64,000 nucleotides of DNA, from assembly GCF_003149105.1 (NCBI RefSeq), contig NZ_QGDS01000005.1, forward strand, positions 230,942 through 294,941. Direction: 5' to 3'. This stretch comes from Faecalicatena contorta (GTDB taxonomy: Bacteria > Bacillota > Clostridia > Lachnospirales > Lachnospiraceae). Position numbers and translations under genes: made by a program. Positions 8,545-16,543 of this stretch are shown piece after piece; position 1 is the first letter of the stretch, and the number at the start of each line of letters is the position of its first letter. The notes below the pieces were generated by a model. That model made no database searches, had not been told where the DNA came from, and saw only the letters and a list, made by a program, of their open reading frames with translations.

Positions 8545-8645
8545 GAAGGGATACACAGGGTTATGAAGTGGCAGCCCGCAGTCCCAAATTGGGCAAAATT
8601 ACCTAATATCCCATGACTTTTCACCAAAATGTGTACCCGGCATTT
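8545..8645 (-). ncRNA. Candidate structured leader RNA (unassigned, possibly a riboswitch)
   Basis: Transcription from the promoter at 8648-8676 would begin next to GGGTACACA (complement of 8630-8638), which pairs with TGTGTA-T-CCC (complement of 8548-8557) to close a roughly 90-nt domain. Inside are GGTGAAAAGTC, a CCCAATTTGGG hairpin and GGGCTGCCACTTCATA. The closing helix plus purine-rich joining segments resemble a ligand-binding leader ahead of the DUF3842 start at 8501. It does not fit any riboswitch consensus I can recall with confidence. Confidence 0.4.
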
Positions 8646-8647
8646 GG

Positions 8648-8676
8648 ATTATAGCACAATATTATTTGTTTAGCAA
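8648..8676 (-). promoter_or_regulatory. Promoter of DUF3842 transcript
   Basis: On the minus strand: extended -10 TGC-TATAAT (hexamer at 8648-8653) and -35 TTGCTA (8671-8676) with a 17-bp spacer. Confidence 0.65.
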
Positions 8677-8687
8677 ACGAATAATAT
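8659..8687. promoter_or_regulatory. 29-bp dyad operator over the -35 element
   Basis: ATATTATT (8659-8666) and AATAATAT (8680-8687) flank GTTT-AGC-AAAC, giving a nearly perfect inverted repeat centred on the -35 hexamer, so a bound protein would block RNA polymerase. The half-sites TATTATT and AATAATA match the published Helicobacter pylori NikR half-site TATWATT, but are 13 bp apart instead of 11. A nickel-responsive repressor is therefore one hypothesis; no regulator gene lies nearby. Confidence 0.5.
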
Positions 8688-8801
8688 CCAAAACACATAG
8701 AACACCATATATCAATCCTGCGCAGATATGCTTAAAATCTTTATTTCTGTCTCCTGTTTTTTATACTGTACTATTTTACTTTTTCTCTCTGCAAAGACTT
8801 C

Positions 8802-11621
8802 TTATTCGTAACTATAATCGTAATTATCATCTAATAACTTTTGATTATCATCTAACTGAGAAAGACCATCTTTATGGTGTTTTTTTAATATCATCATTGC
8901 TACAAGTAATAATATAAGTGAAACAATTGCTATGATAAATAACAAAGCCGCATTATACGTATAAGTGCCCCTTCCCAGCCCGGAACTGATTGCTTCCCTG
9001 AATCCATAAATGGAATGTGTCATTGGCAGATATTCATGTATTGCCCTGAAAAATTTATCTGTTAATGGCATTGGGAACGTACCACCTGATCCTGCAAGCT
9101 GTAATATCAATAATATCATAGCAACAAATCGGCCAGGATTATCAAATGCCATTGCCAGAAACATAATGATAAACATATATGCATAAGCCGACATCAATCC
9201 CATAACGAAATATTCTTGTATATATTGGGGTTCTAATCCCAGTGCAAGCATAATACTTCCCTCAATTAATGCCATAGCAGTAGCCGCTGCAAATCCAACA
9301 GATACTTTGCTCAACCACCATTGGAAAACAGGTTTTTCCTTTACCGCAATCTTTCTGATTGGATAAATAAAGTTAAATACCAGGCATCCTACATACAGTG
9401 CCAAAGATAATACATAAGGAGCAAGTGCATGGCCATAGTTTGGTACCTCACTGTATTTTTCTTGTGAAATTTTGTTTGGCTGCGCTATCATTTCTGCTGT
9501 TTTATCCGTTGTATGCACATCATTTACTTTTTCAGATCCCTCTCTTAATGCAGAAGCCAGATGTCCACTTCCATCCTTTAAGGTATTCAGTCCATTCCAT
9601 AAAGTATTTCCGCCGGCCGCCAATTTCCCTGAGCCATCCTCCAGTTTTTCAGAAGCATCCTGCAGCTTCATCTGTCCATTCATTAATTCACCATTGTTAG
9701 CGACTAGTTCTGAACTTCCTGACTTAATCGCTGCAGTTCCGCTTACTAGTTTTTCAGCGCCTTCCTGCAGCTCAGGTATATTCTTATTTAATGTGCCAAG
9801 TCCGGCATTTAATGTGCCTGCACCACTATTCAGCGTATTTGAGTTATTGTTTAACGTTTGTATACCTTCATTGACCTGTTGTACTCCCGCTACATAGCTG
9901 TTCAGACCATCACTGAGCTTAGCGGAGCCTGTACTCTGCCCGCTTTTCAGGCTTGCCAATCCGTCTTCCAGCTGATTCATACCGGGTACTAACTGACCGT
10001 CTAATGCAGTTTTCACCGTTGCAAGTCCGTTTGAAAGGCTGCTGATTGCCTGCTGTGCTCCCGGAATTGCCTGTGCCGAGCCATCTGCAAGCCGTTTCAC
10101 AGATGTAGATAACTGTTCTGCTGATTCTAATGTCGTTTTTAATGTAGACAATGCTGTTGCCAGCCCTTGACCATTATCTGCAATTGCCTGTGTGCTGCCG
10201 CCGATTGTATTTGCCTGTGCCGCAATATCAGATGCACTGCTTCTAGCCCCGCTGAGATCTGCATTATTATTCAGTGCCTCCTCCAATATACTAGCAACTT
10301 CACTCTGCTGGGTTTCATCGAGAGAGGAGCTGGCAAGACTGGCAGAAACCTCTGCTGCTAAGCTGTCCGGTAAGCTGCCTAAATTCTCGCTTACCCCTTG
10401 AACATCAGTTCCGATTGCCTGTGTGGCCGCTCCAATCTTCTGTGCATTTGAACCAATCGCCGTCAATTCTCCCTCCAGTGCCGCCGAGTCAATGACAGTT
10501 CCACTGCTGCCATTTAATGCTGTATTTAATTGTTGTAATCCATCATTAATTTGCGTCAGTCCTGTATCAAGCTGTTCTAATTGAGCCGCACTACCATTCA
10601 TCTGTGTACCAAGCTGCTCTGACATCTGCGTTAATCCAGCGGTAATCTGTGAAGCACCACTTTGGAGCTGCGCCGTCCCATTTGATAAACCGCTTGCAAA
10701 TGTATTTACCCCTGACTTTAAGGTGTCACCACTGCCCGCTAATATTCCAGTTCCATCTGCCAGTTTGGAAACTCCGTCTGTATAAGACTTAATTCCATTC
10801 GACAATTTTGTGGAACCCTCATCCAGCTGCCCTACTCCGTCTGCTAAAGCAGGAACTTTCTCTCCCAGCGTATTTACACCCGTGTTTAATTCTGTTAATC
10901 CATCGTCTATTTTTACTGCTCCGGCTAAATACTTGCTGAGAGCAACACCAAAGGTTTCCTCGCCATCACTGAAGGTTATCGTGCTTTCAGCCAGTGTATC
11001 AAGATTCTTTGCCAAGGTTTTACCACCATCTGCCAGTTCCCTTGCACCATCGTCAAGTTTACTTCCACCGTCTGCCGCATCCGCAAATCCATCTCCAATC
11101 TCTGATAACTGTTCAAAAATTGCTTTGGCATACACTTCTGTTACTTTTTGGGAAACCTCGCTTTTCAGCTGCTTCATTGCGGCTTCACCAACCACCTCGC
11201 CCAGATAGTTTAATCCTCCATTTGTTTCGTACTCTATATTCATTTTCTGGGGATTGTCATCCATAACAGTTGCCGCATTGGAAGAGAAATCTTCAGGCAA
11301 TGTCACTATCATGTAATAATCCTGATCTTTTAACCCTTCCTGTGCTTCTTTGGCAGATACAAACTGCCAGTCTAGATTATTATCTTCTTTTAACTGGTCT
11401 ACAAGTTCCTGGCCAACATTCAGTGTTTTTCCATTGTACTCCACTTCTTTGTCTTCGTTTACTACCGCTACCGGTAAATCTCCTGTTTTTCCATATGGAT
11501 CCCAAATAGATTTCAGGAAGAATGAGGCATACAAAATCGGTATGAAAGAAATAACAACAAAAGAAATCAATAATATTTTGTTCTTAAAGATTGCCTGCCA
11601 TTCTCTTTTAATCATTTCCAT
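8802..11621 (-). CDS. YhgE/Pip family membrane protein
   Basis: 939 aa. One N-terminal membrane segment (KNKILLISFVVISFIPILYA) and a YhgE/Pip N-domain (VVNEDKEVEYNGKTLNVG). A long extracellular region, about residues 180-690, is built of LxxGxxxLxxG/A repeats and probably forms helical rods. At the C-terminus is a cluster of about five membrane helices ending in LILLLVAMMILKK. Relatives include the lactococcal phage infection protein and YueB/EsaA of type VII secretion. No other secretion gene is near, so export or envelope function is open. It starts 14 bp inside the upstream Rrf2-type gene and is likely controlled by it. Confidence 0.87.
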   Translation of the reverse strand: MEMIKREWQAIFKNKILLISFVVISFIPILYASFFLKSIWDPYGKTGDLPVAVVNEDKEVEYNGKTLNVGQELVDQLKEDNNLDWQFVSAKEAQEGLKDQDYYMIVTLPEDFSSNAATVMDDNPQKMNIEYETNGGLNYLGEVVGEAAMKQLKSEVSQKVTEVYAKAIFEQLSEIGDGFADAADGGSKLDDGARELADGGKTLAKNLDTLAESTITFSDGEETFGVALSKYLAGAVKIDDGLTELNTGVNTLGEKVPALADGVGQLDEGSTKLSNGIKSYTDGVSKLADGTGILAGSGDTLKSGVNTFASGLSNGTAQLQSGASQITAGLTQMSEQLGTQMNGSAAQLEQLDTGLTQINDGLQQLNTALNGSSGTVIDSAALEGELTAIGSNAQKIGAATQAIGTDVQGVSENLGSLPDSLAAEVSASLASSSLDETQQSEVASILEEALNNNADLSGARSSASDIAAQANTIGGSTQAIADNGQGLATALSTLKTTLESAEQLSTSVKRLADGSAQAIPGAQQAISSLSNGLATVKTALDGQLVPGMNQLEDGLASLKSGQSTGSAKLSDGLNSYVAGVQQVNEGIQTLNNNSNTLNSGAGTLNAGLGTLNKNIPELQEGAEKLVSGTAAIKSGSSELVANNGELMNGQMKLQDASEKLEDGSGKLAAGGNTLWNGLNTLKDGSGHLASALREGSEKVNDVHTTDKTAEMIAQPNKISQEKYSEVPNYGHALAPYVLSLALYVGCLVFNFIYPIRKIAVKEKPVFQWWLSKVSVGFAAATAMALIEGSIMLALGLEPQYIQEYFVMGLMSAYAYMFIIMFLAMAFDNPGRFVAMILLILQLAGSGGTFPMPLTDKFFRAIHEYLPMTHSIYGFREAISSGLGRGTYTYNAALLFIIAIVSLILLLVAMMILKKHHKDGLSQLDDNQKLLDDNYDYSYE

Positions 11622-12132
11622 GAATTGAATTCATCACCTTTCTAATTAATAACTCTCTTTTTTCCCCTGATTGATTCCAATTGTAAAGAGACACTTTTTC
11701 TTCTCCCATTGCCTCCGTGAGCAACTGATGAACCGTTTTTTGCTTTAGTGATTCTCTCCATAACTGATCAGCTTGTGCAAATGCGTTTTTTAAAATTGCA
11801 GTGCCCTGGCCTGTAATATAAGAAAACTCCTTAAATACCTCAACAATAAGTCCTGTATCGTCAAATGTCTCTGTCGGACCTTCTACAGCTTCCACCACCT
11901 GCAATAAGTTAATCTGATCCGCACTTGTTGCCAGTGTAAATCCGCCGTTATTTCCCGAAACTGAATCAACCAGTTTTGCGATTACTAATTTTCTCATTAT
12001 TTTTTTTAAATAGGTAGGAGAGCATCTTAGTCTCTTATTTATTTCCTGGGATGATAACGGAATATTTGGCTCTTGCGTTGCAAGTAAGATTATAATGCAA
12101 GCTGCCTGTTCAAATCCTTTTGTAAGCTTCAA
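11608..12132 (-). CDS. Rrf2-family transcriptional regulator (no cluster cysteines)
   Basis: 174 aa. An N-terminal winged helix (LSSQEINKRLRCSPTYLKKI, then GGFTLA wing) fits Rrf2. The C-terminal half lacks the three cysteines that hold the Fe-S cluster in IscR/NsrR, so the signal is not an iron-sulfur cluster. The start is a TTG at 12132 with AGGAGGTGAAA in front. It overlaps the YhgE/Pip gene by 14 bp, forming a two-gene unit; autoregulation from the promoter at 12227-12254 is likely. Confidence 0.8.
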   Translation of the reverse strand: MKLTKGFEQAACIIILLATQEPNIPLSSQEINKRLRCSPTYLKKIMRKLVIAKLVDSVSGNNGGFTLATSADQINLLQVVEAVEGPTETFDDTGLIVEVFKEFSYITGQGTAILKNAFAQADQLWRESLKQKTVHQLLTEAMGEEKVSLYNWNQSGEKRELLIRKVMNSIHGND

Positions 12133-12226
12133 CCTTTCACCTCCTAAACATATTAGTCAAACTCAAAATACGGTTTATTTTGTGGATACCATGTGTCCAT
12201 TATAGATATATAATATCCATGATTAG

Positions 12227-12254
12227 ATTATACTATTTTTCATTTTCTTTGCAA
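12227..12254 (-). promoter_or_regulatory. Promoter of the Rrf2-YhgE unit
   Basis: On the minus strand TTGCAA (12249-12254), 16-bp spacer, TATAAT (12227-12232). A palindromic ATGGATATTATATATC-like stretch lies just downstream (12201-12222) and could be an operator. Confidence 0.5.
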
Positions 12255-12455
12255 GTAAAAAAATATTTACTTTTTTTTCAAATATTTGTCACAATACACA
12301 ATTGGGGCAGCATTCTCAGTGAAGGCTGAAAAAGATGATTTTTATCTTTTTAATTTGCTATTTTATCCAAGATGTATAACAGTTCTCATATTTAAGTCTT
12401 TTTACCGAATAAATTACTCTCTTAATATGCCGCCCCCCTTGTAAATACCGGAGTA
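12255..12455. other. Gene-free AT-rich stretch
   Basis: About 200 bp between the Rrf2 promoter and the first att-like repeat. I see no gene, RNA or clear hairpin in it. Confidence 0.4.
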
Positions 12456-12531
12456 CACAAAAAACACCATCCCCGACGGTCTATGCCGTCAAAAACAGTG
12501 CCTTGAGTACGCGATCGGGGGTTCGACCCCC
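12456..12531. repeat. att-like copy 1: tRNA-Lys 3' end plus terminator (most diverged)
   Basis: Shares with 19158-19252 the poly-A/CACC block, the CCCCGACG hairpin, CAGTGCCTTGAGTACGCGAT and the T-arm GGGGGTTCGA, then diverges at CGAGAATTC before the anticodon arm. Its hairpin GACGG/CCGTC has a changed loop and an extra pair compared with the other copies. Left outer boundary of the island. Confidence 0.7.
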
Positions 12532-12580
12532 GAGAATTCATGTGAAAATACCGTAAAATGGAGGAATTTGCAAGTCGTCT

Positions 12581-12595
12581 AATATAAGTGTAACC
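12581..12595. repeat. 15-bp inverted repeat partner / possible integrase arm site (left)
   Basis: AATATAAGTGTAACC is the exact reverse complement of GGTTACACTTATATT at 14718-14732. Both lie 50-70 bp inside an att-like repeat, as integrase arm-type sites do. Confidence 0.45.
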
Positions 12596-12599
12596 TCTG

Positions 12600-12800
12600 C
12601 TAATTCATAGATTTCCTCTCTGCTGCAGTTTTATCCATCGATGCAAAAGCCAATGACACGACACCTATTTTATCACTTGTAATATTCTCAATACTTCCAC
12701 GCAAAATCACTTTTAGAGGGGCTTCTCCATTTAAAACCGCGTTAATATAATCTTTTTGATTCAGGTACAGTCCTCCTGCTCTAATCCAGATTAAATTCAT
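12600..12800 (-). CDS. Small hypothetical protein
   Basis: 66 aa, no membrane segment, no family recognised. ATG at 12798-12800 follows GAGGATAATTAGTAT and starts 3 bp after the hydrolase stop, so it is probably translated from the same mRNA. It may be the N-terminal remnant of a longer gene, since the att-like repeat lies just beyond. Confidence 0.45.
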   Translation of the reverse strand: MNLIWIRAGGLYLNQKDYINAVLNGEAPLKVILRGSIENITSDKIGVVSLAFASMDKTAAERKSMN

Positions 12801-12803
12801 ATA

Positions 12804-13757
12804 CTAATTATCCTCTATTAAGCCTAGCACCTTACTGCAATATTCCTCATTATAATCAAGCCACATTTCAACATGCTTGCTATCTGCAACAGTCCATAAC
12901 TCTTTTTTACCACTTGCAAGGCTATCATAAATATCTTTTCCCATAAAATAAGGAGTTGTTTTATCAACTTCACTATTGATGACAAGAGTCGGAATATGTA
13001 TTTTTTTTGCAATATCAGCACATTCCACCTCTTTATACGAAAATCCAAGTTCAATGTTATTCACAACACTTCCACACAATGTCATATAGTCAGGTGGAAT
13101 GCCTATATCCATGCTTTTCATCTCTTCTGCAACCATCCATTTCATACTGCTTACTGGACAGTCAAGAATAAGAAATGCTATATCCTCCTGTATATCTTTG
13201 TACGCAACTGCCTGAATTGCTGTGGCACCACCAAAGGATTCACCCCACACACCAATTTTCTTCTCTTGTGTAAATTCCTTTGCATATTTTATGCAATCAA
13301 TTAGATCATATTTTTCCCAATATCCAAAGGTTGTTTTCTCGGCCGTATTTTCGCCGGAGCTTCTTTGGTCATATGTAATGACATTATACCCGTTTGCAAG
13401 AAATAATTCCGCTATGGGATAATTCGTATAGAGATTACCGCCAAGACCATGCGCCATAATAACAACATCATTATTCTTATCTTCAGAATAAATGAACTCC
13501 GCTGGTATCGTATGTCCGTCAAAAGATGATATTGGATTAATTTTCTCAATGGTGTAGGCTTGGCAAAATGTATCAAAATCAAAACCATACTCTGCCCATA
13601 AATCTTCATGCACATTTTTTGTTCCTTCATTATTAACAAGCTGAGTCGAACTTGCCACAATCTGTTTACCTAAATAATATGAAAAACCTAAAAAAATAAC
13701 AGCCAATACTACTATTATACTAAATATTATAACCAGCACTTTTTTCTTTTTTCTCAA
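12804..13757 (-). CDS. Membrane-anchored alpha/beta hydrolase
   Basis: 317 aa. An N-terminal membrane anchor (residues about 7-28) is followed by an alpha/beta-hydrolase fold. HGLGG at about 103 supplies the oxyanion region, GESFGG gives nucleophile Ser174, VINSEVDKTTP a likely acid, and SKHVEMW the His. It is similar in plan to extracytoplasmic serine esterases/aminopeptidases of Firmicutes; the substrate is unknown. It is inside the tRNA-Lys island and shares its 5' upstream module with the gene at 17681. Confidence 0.8.
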   Translation of the reverse strand: MRKKKKVLVIIFSIIVVLAVIFLGFSYYLGKQIVASSTQLVNNEGTKNVHEDLWAEYGFDFDTFCQAYTIEKINPISSFDGHTIPAEFIYSEDKNNDVVIMAHGLGGNLYTNYPIAELFLANGYNVITYDQRSSGENTAEKTTFGYWEKYDLIDCIKYAKEFTQEKKIGVWGESFGGATAIQAVAYKDIQEDIAFLILDCPVSSMKWMVAEEMKSMDIGIPPDYMTLCGSVVNNIELGFSYKEVECADIAKKIHIPTLVINSEVDKTTPYFMGKDIYDSLASGKKELWTVADSKHVEMWLDYNEEYCSKVLGLIEDN

Positions 13758-13803
13758 TTAATATTCCTCCTCAAATTCCTTTTTTATATTTAGGGTACAG
13801 GGT

Positions 13804-13855
13804 TTTCTACTAATTATCAATATTAAGTTTTCAATGTACGTATATCAACTAAATT
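13804..13855 (-). promoter_or_regulatory. Upstream module shared with 18170-18221
   Basis: About 52 bp, beginning TTCTACTAATTATCAATATT and ending ACTAAATT, recurs with few changes upstream of the gene at 17681-18112. In this copy the homology stops exactly where the IS110 left end begins. Likely a common promoter/operator for two island genes. Confidence 0.4.
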
Positions 13856-13915
13856 TCGTACTATATAAGAGTAGAGATTAACGCCTTTATTCTTATTTTT
13901 TTGTTATGATGAGTT

Positions 13916-14065
13916 TGATTGGTTAACGTCGCTAAATTTGGGATTTGCTCCCGTAATTAAAAGTGTTAACCTCGGCTCATTGTCGCTAATTCGATTTGGC
14001 AAGTTGGGATTTACTCCCGTGTAAACAACGAAACTGAATAGATACTGAGTAGAAGAAACCAATCA
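13916..14065 (+). ncRNA. Bridge-RNA-like region of IS110 copy 1
   Basis: Noncoding left end between the IS boundary and the transposase ATG. GGTTAAC (13921-13927) pairs with GTTAACC (13965-13971), enclosing a loop with GGGATTTGCTCCC. A second TTCG...CGAA stem-loop (13990-14032) contains GGGATTTACTCCC. GATTGG...CCAATC encloses both. The layout fits the two-loop (target and donor) bridge RNA of IS110 elements. Confidence 0.55.
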
Positions 14066-14090
14066 TAACAAATTACATAGGAGACATTCT

Positions 14091-14234
14091 ATGATTGCTG
14101 TAGGCATTGACGTTTCAAAATCTAAGAGCACCACTGCAATTCTAAATTCTGACGGAGAACTACTTTTAAAGCCAATTGATTTCCAACATTCGCGAAGTGA
14201 CATGTCCGCTCTGTTTTCTCTACTGGATATATAA
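14091..14234 (+). pseudogene. IS110 transposase, 5' fragment
   Basis: 47 codons starting MIAVGIDVSKSKST, the RuvC-like DEDD N-terminus, ending at a premature TAA where homology to copy 2 is lost. Nonfunctional. Confidence 0.8.
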
Positions 14235-14322
14235 AACAACATCTTCCGAAAATCGGAGTAAAACCAAGCACATAATCAAATAGGATATGAGGTGAATTTC
14301 GTGAGCAAAGCAAACAATTGTT

Positions 14323-14656
14323 TTGTATACAATACGAAAATCATTGAGACTCCTACTACAAACACATTGGGAAATTGCTCGTATTGTTGATTACAAGAAC
14401 GCTTATTATAATATGGCTGTTATCATGCGCCAAGGTTTAGACTATGCTATTGATTTAGGTATTATTGAAATGAATCCTTTTTCACTGGTAAAAGTTGATG
14501 GGAAACGCCTTTTTCGTAAGGTAAAGAAGAAAGCCAACTGTTCGGTAAATGGTTGGTCATGCTGATGAAAGAACTACTTTTGGCAACTACTGCTTTGATA
14601 GAAGTACCCAGGATGAGAAACAAAACAAAATAGAACAAGCCTTATCCTTTGGCTAA
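14323..14656 (+). pseudogene. Tyrosine recombinase (phage/ICE integrase) remnant
   Basis: The first part encodes a core-binding-domain-like helix set (MRQGLDYAIDLGIIEMNPF). After a deletion and a frame change the last ~35 codons read GHADERTTFGNYCFDRST...EQALSFG, the LGHxxxxTT.xxY C-terminus of Tn916-type integrases including the likely catalytic Tyr. Most of the catalytic domain is gone. It sits 130 bp from att-like copy 2, where an integrase gene is expected. Confidence 0.7.
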
Positions 14657-14659
14657 ATG

Positions 14660-14735
14660 CAAAAGTGTAACCAACTGTAACCAAAAAACGGTCACACTTA
14701 TATCCCAAAAACAATAAGGTTACACTTATATTTTT
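14660..14735. repeat. Cluster of AAGTGTAACC-type sites (possible arm sites, right)
   Basis: AAAGTGTAACC, GGTCACACTTATAT and GGTTACACTTATATT follow each other within 70 bp downstream of the integrase remnant. The last is an exact inverted copy of 12581-12595. Confidence 0.45.
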
Positions 14736-14785
14736 TCAAATCATTCACATAGAAAACAGCAGGAACCCTTGTATTCACTGGGTTG

Positions 14786-14880
14786 CACAAAAAAACACCG
14801 TCCCCGACGCTCCAACTCGTCAAAAGCAGTGCCTTGAGTACGCGATCGGGGGTTCGAACCCCGGACACCCTGATTAAGAG
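14786..14880. repeat. att-like copy 2: tRNA-Lys 3' half plus terminator
   Basis: 95 bp that match 19158-19252 with three substitutions. The match covers the tRNA terminator, acceptor 3' strand, T arm and half of the anticodon arm (to GATTAAGAG), then stops. Two of the three changes restore a C-G instead of a U-A pair in the T stem. There is no 5' half, so it is not a tRNA gene. It is best read as an integration scar separating two tandem insertions. Confidence 0.8.
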
Positions 14881-15085
14881 ACAAAAAGACTAACAGATTT
14901 GTAAAAAAGGTTATTACTATAGTCTCGCCTTTTTTATTATTTTCTTATTATTTAGAAACGTGAAAACGAGAAAACGGGTTTTTCTTCATCCACCAAAGAT
15001 AAAAGAAACGCTCATCCGAATATTCTATTTTTTCGTTGTATTTTTATAACGAATAGCAATATAATAAAATCAGGAGGTAAGCATT

Positions 15086-15211
15086 ATGAAATGTGTAAGA
15101 TATATTGCGGCAATCATGCTAAGCGTCCTGTATTACATTGTATTCTGCTGGATTATGGGTTGCGATTGTGGTGATCCCTGGAAGAAACTAATAGAGTGGG
15201 CTAAAAAGTAG
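15086..15211 (+). CDS. 41-aa small membrane protein
   Basis: MKCVRYIAAIMLSVLYYIVF begins a single hydrophobic helix, followed by a short Cys-containing turn and KKLIEWAKK tail. Strong Shine-Dalgarno CAGGAGGTAAGC directly before the ATG. No family recognised; small toxin-like or phage-type membrane peptide is possible. Confidence 0.5.
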   Translation: MKCVRYIAAIMLSVLYYIVFCWIMGCDCGDPWKKLIEWAKK

Positions 15212-15243
15212 CCCCTCTGTTTTCTCCCACACAAAAATGCAGT

Positions 15244-15538
15244 TTACCACTCTTGTGTATAAGTATCAAACACCCCATCATCTTCGGTTTCACGGTCATA
15301 TTCTTCCTTTGAAATTAATCTTATCGAATCAACTGGAACCTTAAATGAGTCTGCAAAATCCTGTCTTTTTTTATCTATAAGCTCGTCAGTTATTTTACTG
15401 GGATTTACTCCTCCCAGCTCCCAGATTCATTGCTGCATATCCTACAGTTCCCTCTCCGCCATACATATAGCTGTCTTTTACTTTAAAATGCAACCCAACG
15501 GTTACATATACTAATTCATATCTACCTCTTTCCCCGGC
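15244..15538 (-). pseudogene. Decayed hypothetical gene
   Basis: Two minus-strand segments in different frames join to one protein-like sequence: YELVYVTVGLHFKVKDSYMY...GYAAMNLG and then ELGGVNPSKITDELIDKKRQ...FDTYTQEW before a stop. One frameshift near 15420 and no start codon. Family unknown. Confidence 0.4.
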
Positions 15539-15610
15539 TCAGCAGCCGAACGCTTTTATATTGCTTGTACATTTTTTGATTGAGTGGTGCTCTCCACCAC
15601 TCGACTCATT

Positions 15611-15964
15611 TTAAATTTTTTCAAAATAAGTGAGATTAACTGTCTCTACTGTTATACTCATGCTGGGATTTCCCAACATACCTCTAGCCTCTTCAACAAC
15701 TATTGTATAAGCATTCCAGTAATCTACATCAGATACTGTTTCATCAGGAACTCTTTTGCTTTCAATCATAAAAATAATGCTGCCATTGAGTTCTCCAACA
15801 TCTGGATTAACTAAATATCTTTCATGTACCTCCCCTATAATGCTAATACCGGTTTCCTGATAAACTTTCACTGCTGCTGTATTCCAAATATCTCCAATGA
15901 TAGCATTTGTATAATATTGGGGATCAAGTCCAAAAAATGAAATTGAATAATTTTGAGTTACCAT
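15611..15964 (-). CDS. Hypothetical protein
   Basis: About 117 aa from the ATG at 15964 (the frame is open to 16027; no start has a good Shine-Dalgarno). Predicted soluble, with FFGLDPQYYTNAIIGDIWNTAA and several beta-strand-like segments. No family recognised. It lies downstream of structured element X1 inside the island. Confidence 0.45.
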   Translation of the reverse strand: MVTQNYSISFFGLDPQYYTNAIIGDIWNTAAVKVYQETGISIIGEVHERYLVNPDVGELNGSIIFMIESKRVPDETVSDVDYWNAYTIVVEEARGMLGNPSMSITVETVNLTYFEKI

Positions 15965-16134
15965 AATTGACCATTCATACATTTTTAATATAATATATGT
16001 ATTTCTGCCAAAATCGTTAAATTTCAAAATTATCGGCGGGAATGCCGATGTTCAAGCCTTTCAGCAGCTAAATCGGATACATGTAAACTGCATTTCATAT
16101 CTTTTCTGTTAAAACTTGTCGGTTAATATGATAT

Positions 16135-16262
16135 TTTAAAGTTACATTTGATGATATAGGCACCACTGTAATCATCAAATGTATAGTTCTCTTTCTATTA
16201 CATTGAAGAAGGGCTTTCTTCTTTATCCCCAGATAAATCTGAGTCCCCTTCAATGTAATATG
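16135..16262 (-). ncRNA. Two-hairpin structured element X1
   Basis: ACATTTGATGAT/ATCATCAAATGT (16144-16155/16171-16182) and TTACATTGAAG/CTTCAATGTAA (16198-16208/16248-16258). A homologous element with changed but still pairing stems is at 18290. Both precede an unknown minus-strand gene. Could be an RNA or the end of a small mobile element. Confidence 0.45.
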
Positions 16263-16363
16263 AAACGAAGATTTTACAATGCGTTATATTTAATAAATTT
16301 CAGTTCGTACTATATAAGAGTAGAGATTAACACCTCTATTCTTATTTTTTTGTTATGATGAGT

Positions 16364-16516
16364 TTGATTGGCTGACGCAATTTCAGTTGGGACACCACGC
16401 CCGAAATCTAAACCTGTCAGCCAGCTCTCATTATCATGCATTCGATTTAGCAGGTTGGGACGTAGCTCCCGTGTAACTAACGAACGTGAAAAGATACTAG
16501 AGAAGTTGGAACCAAT
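16364..16516 (+). ncRNA. Bridge-RNA-like region of IS110 copy 2
   Basis: GGCTGAC (16370-16376) pairs with GTCAGCC (16416-16422). This is the same helix as GGTTAAC/GTTAACC in copy 1 but with both strands changed, direct evidence of conserved pairing. The enclosed loop sequence differs from copy 1, while the second loop (TTCGATTT..CGTGTAA..CGAA) is conserved, as expected for a variable target loop and fixed donor loop. Confidence 0.6.
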
Positions 16517-16543
16517 CACAATAACCCACAAAGGAGGAATACT

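Larger units (their letters stand above)
13855..14234 (+). mobile_element. IS110-family element, truncated copy 1 (left end only)
   Basis: Left end TTCGTACTATATAAGAG to the broken transposase. It is homologous to 16304-16690. The remainder of the transposase and the right end are missing. Confidence 0.75.

Noticed and set aside
8545..8645. Cobalamin riboswitch call for the DUF3842 leader
   Set aside because: It has GGTGAAAA and GCCACT words but lacks the AGGGAA core and the terminal ACCTGCC-type box in the right order, so I list it only as unassigned structure.
14786..14880. Second tRNA gene
   Set aside because: Only the 3' half, T arm and terminator are present; the D arm and 5' acceptor strand are missing.
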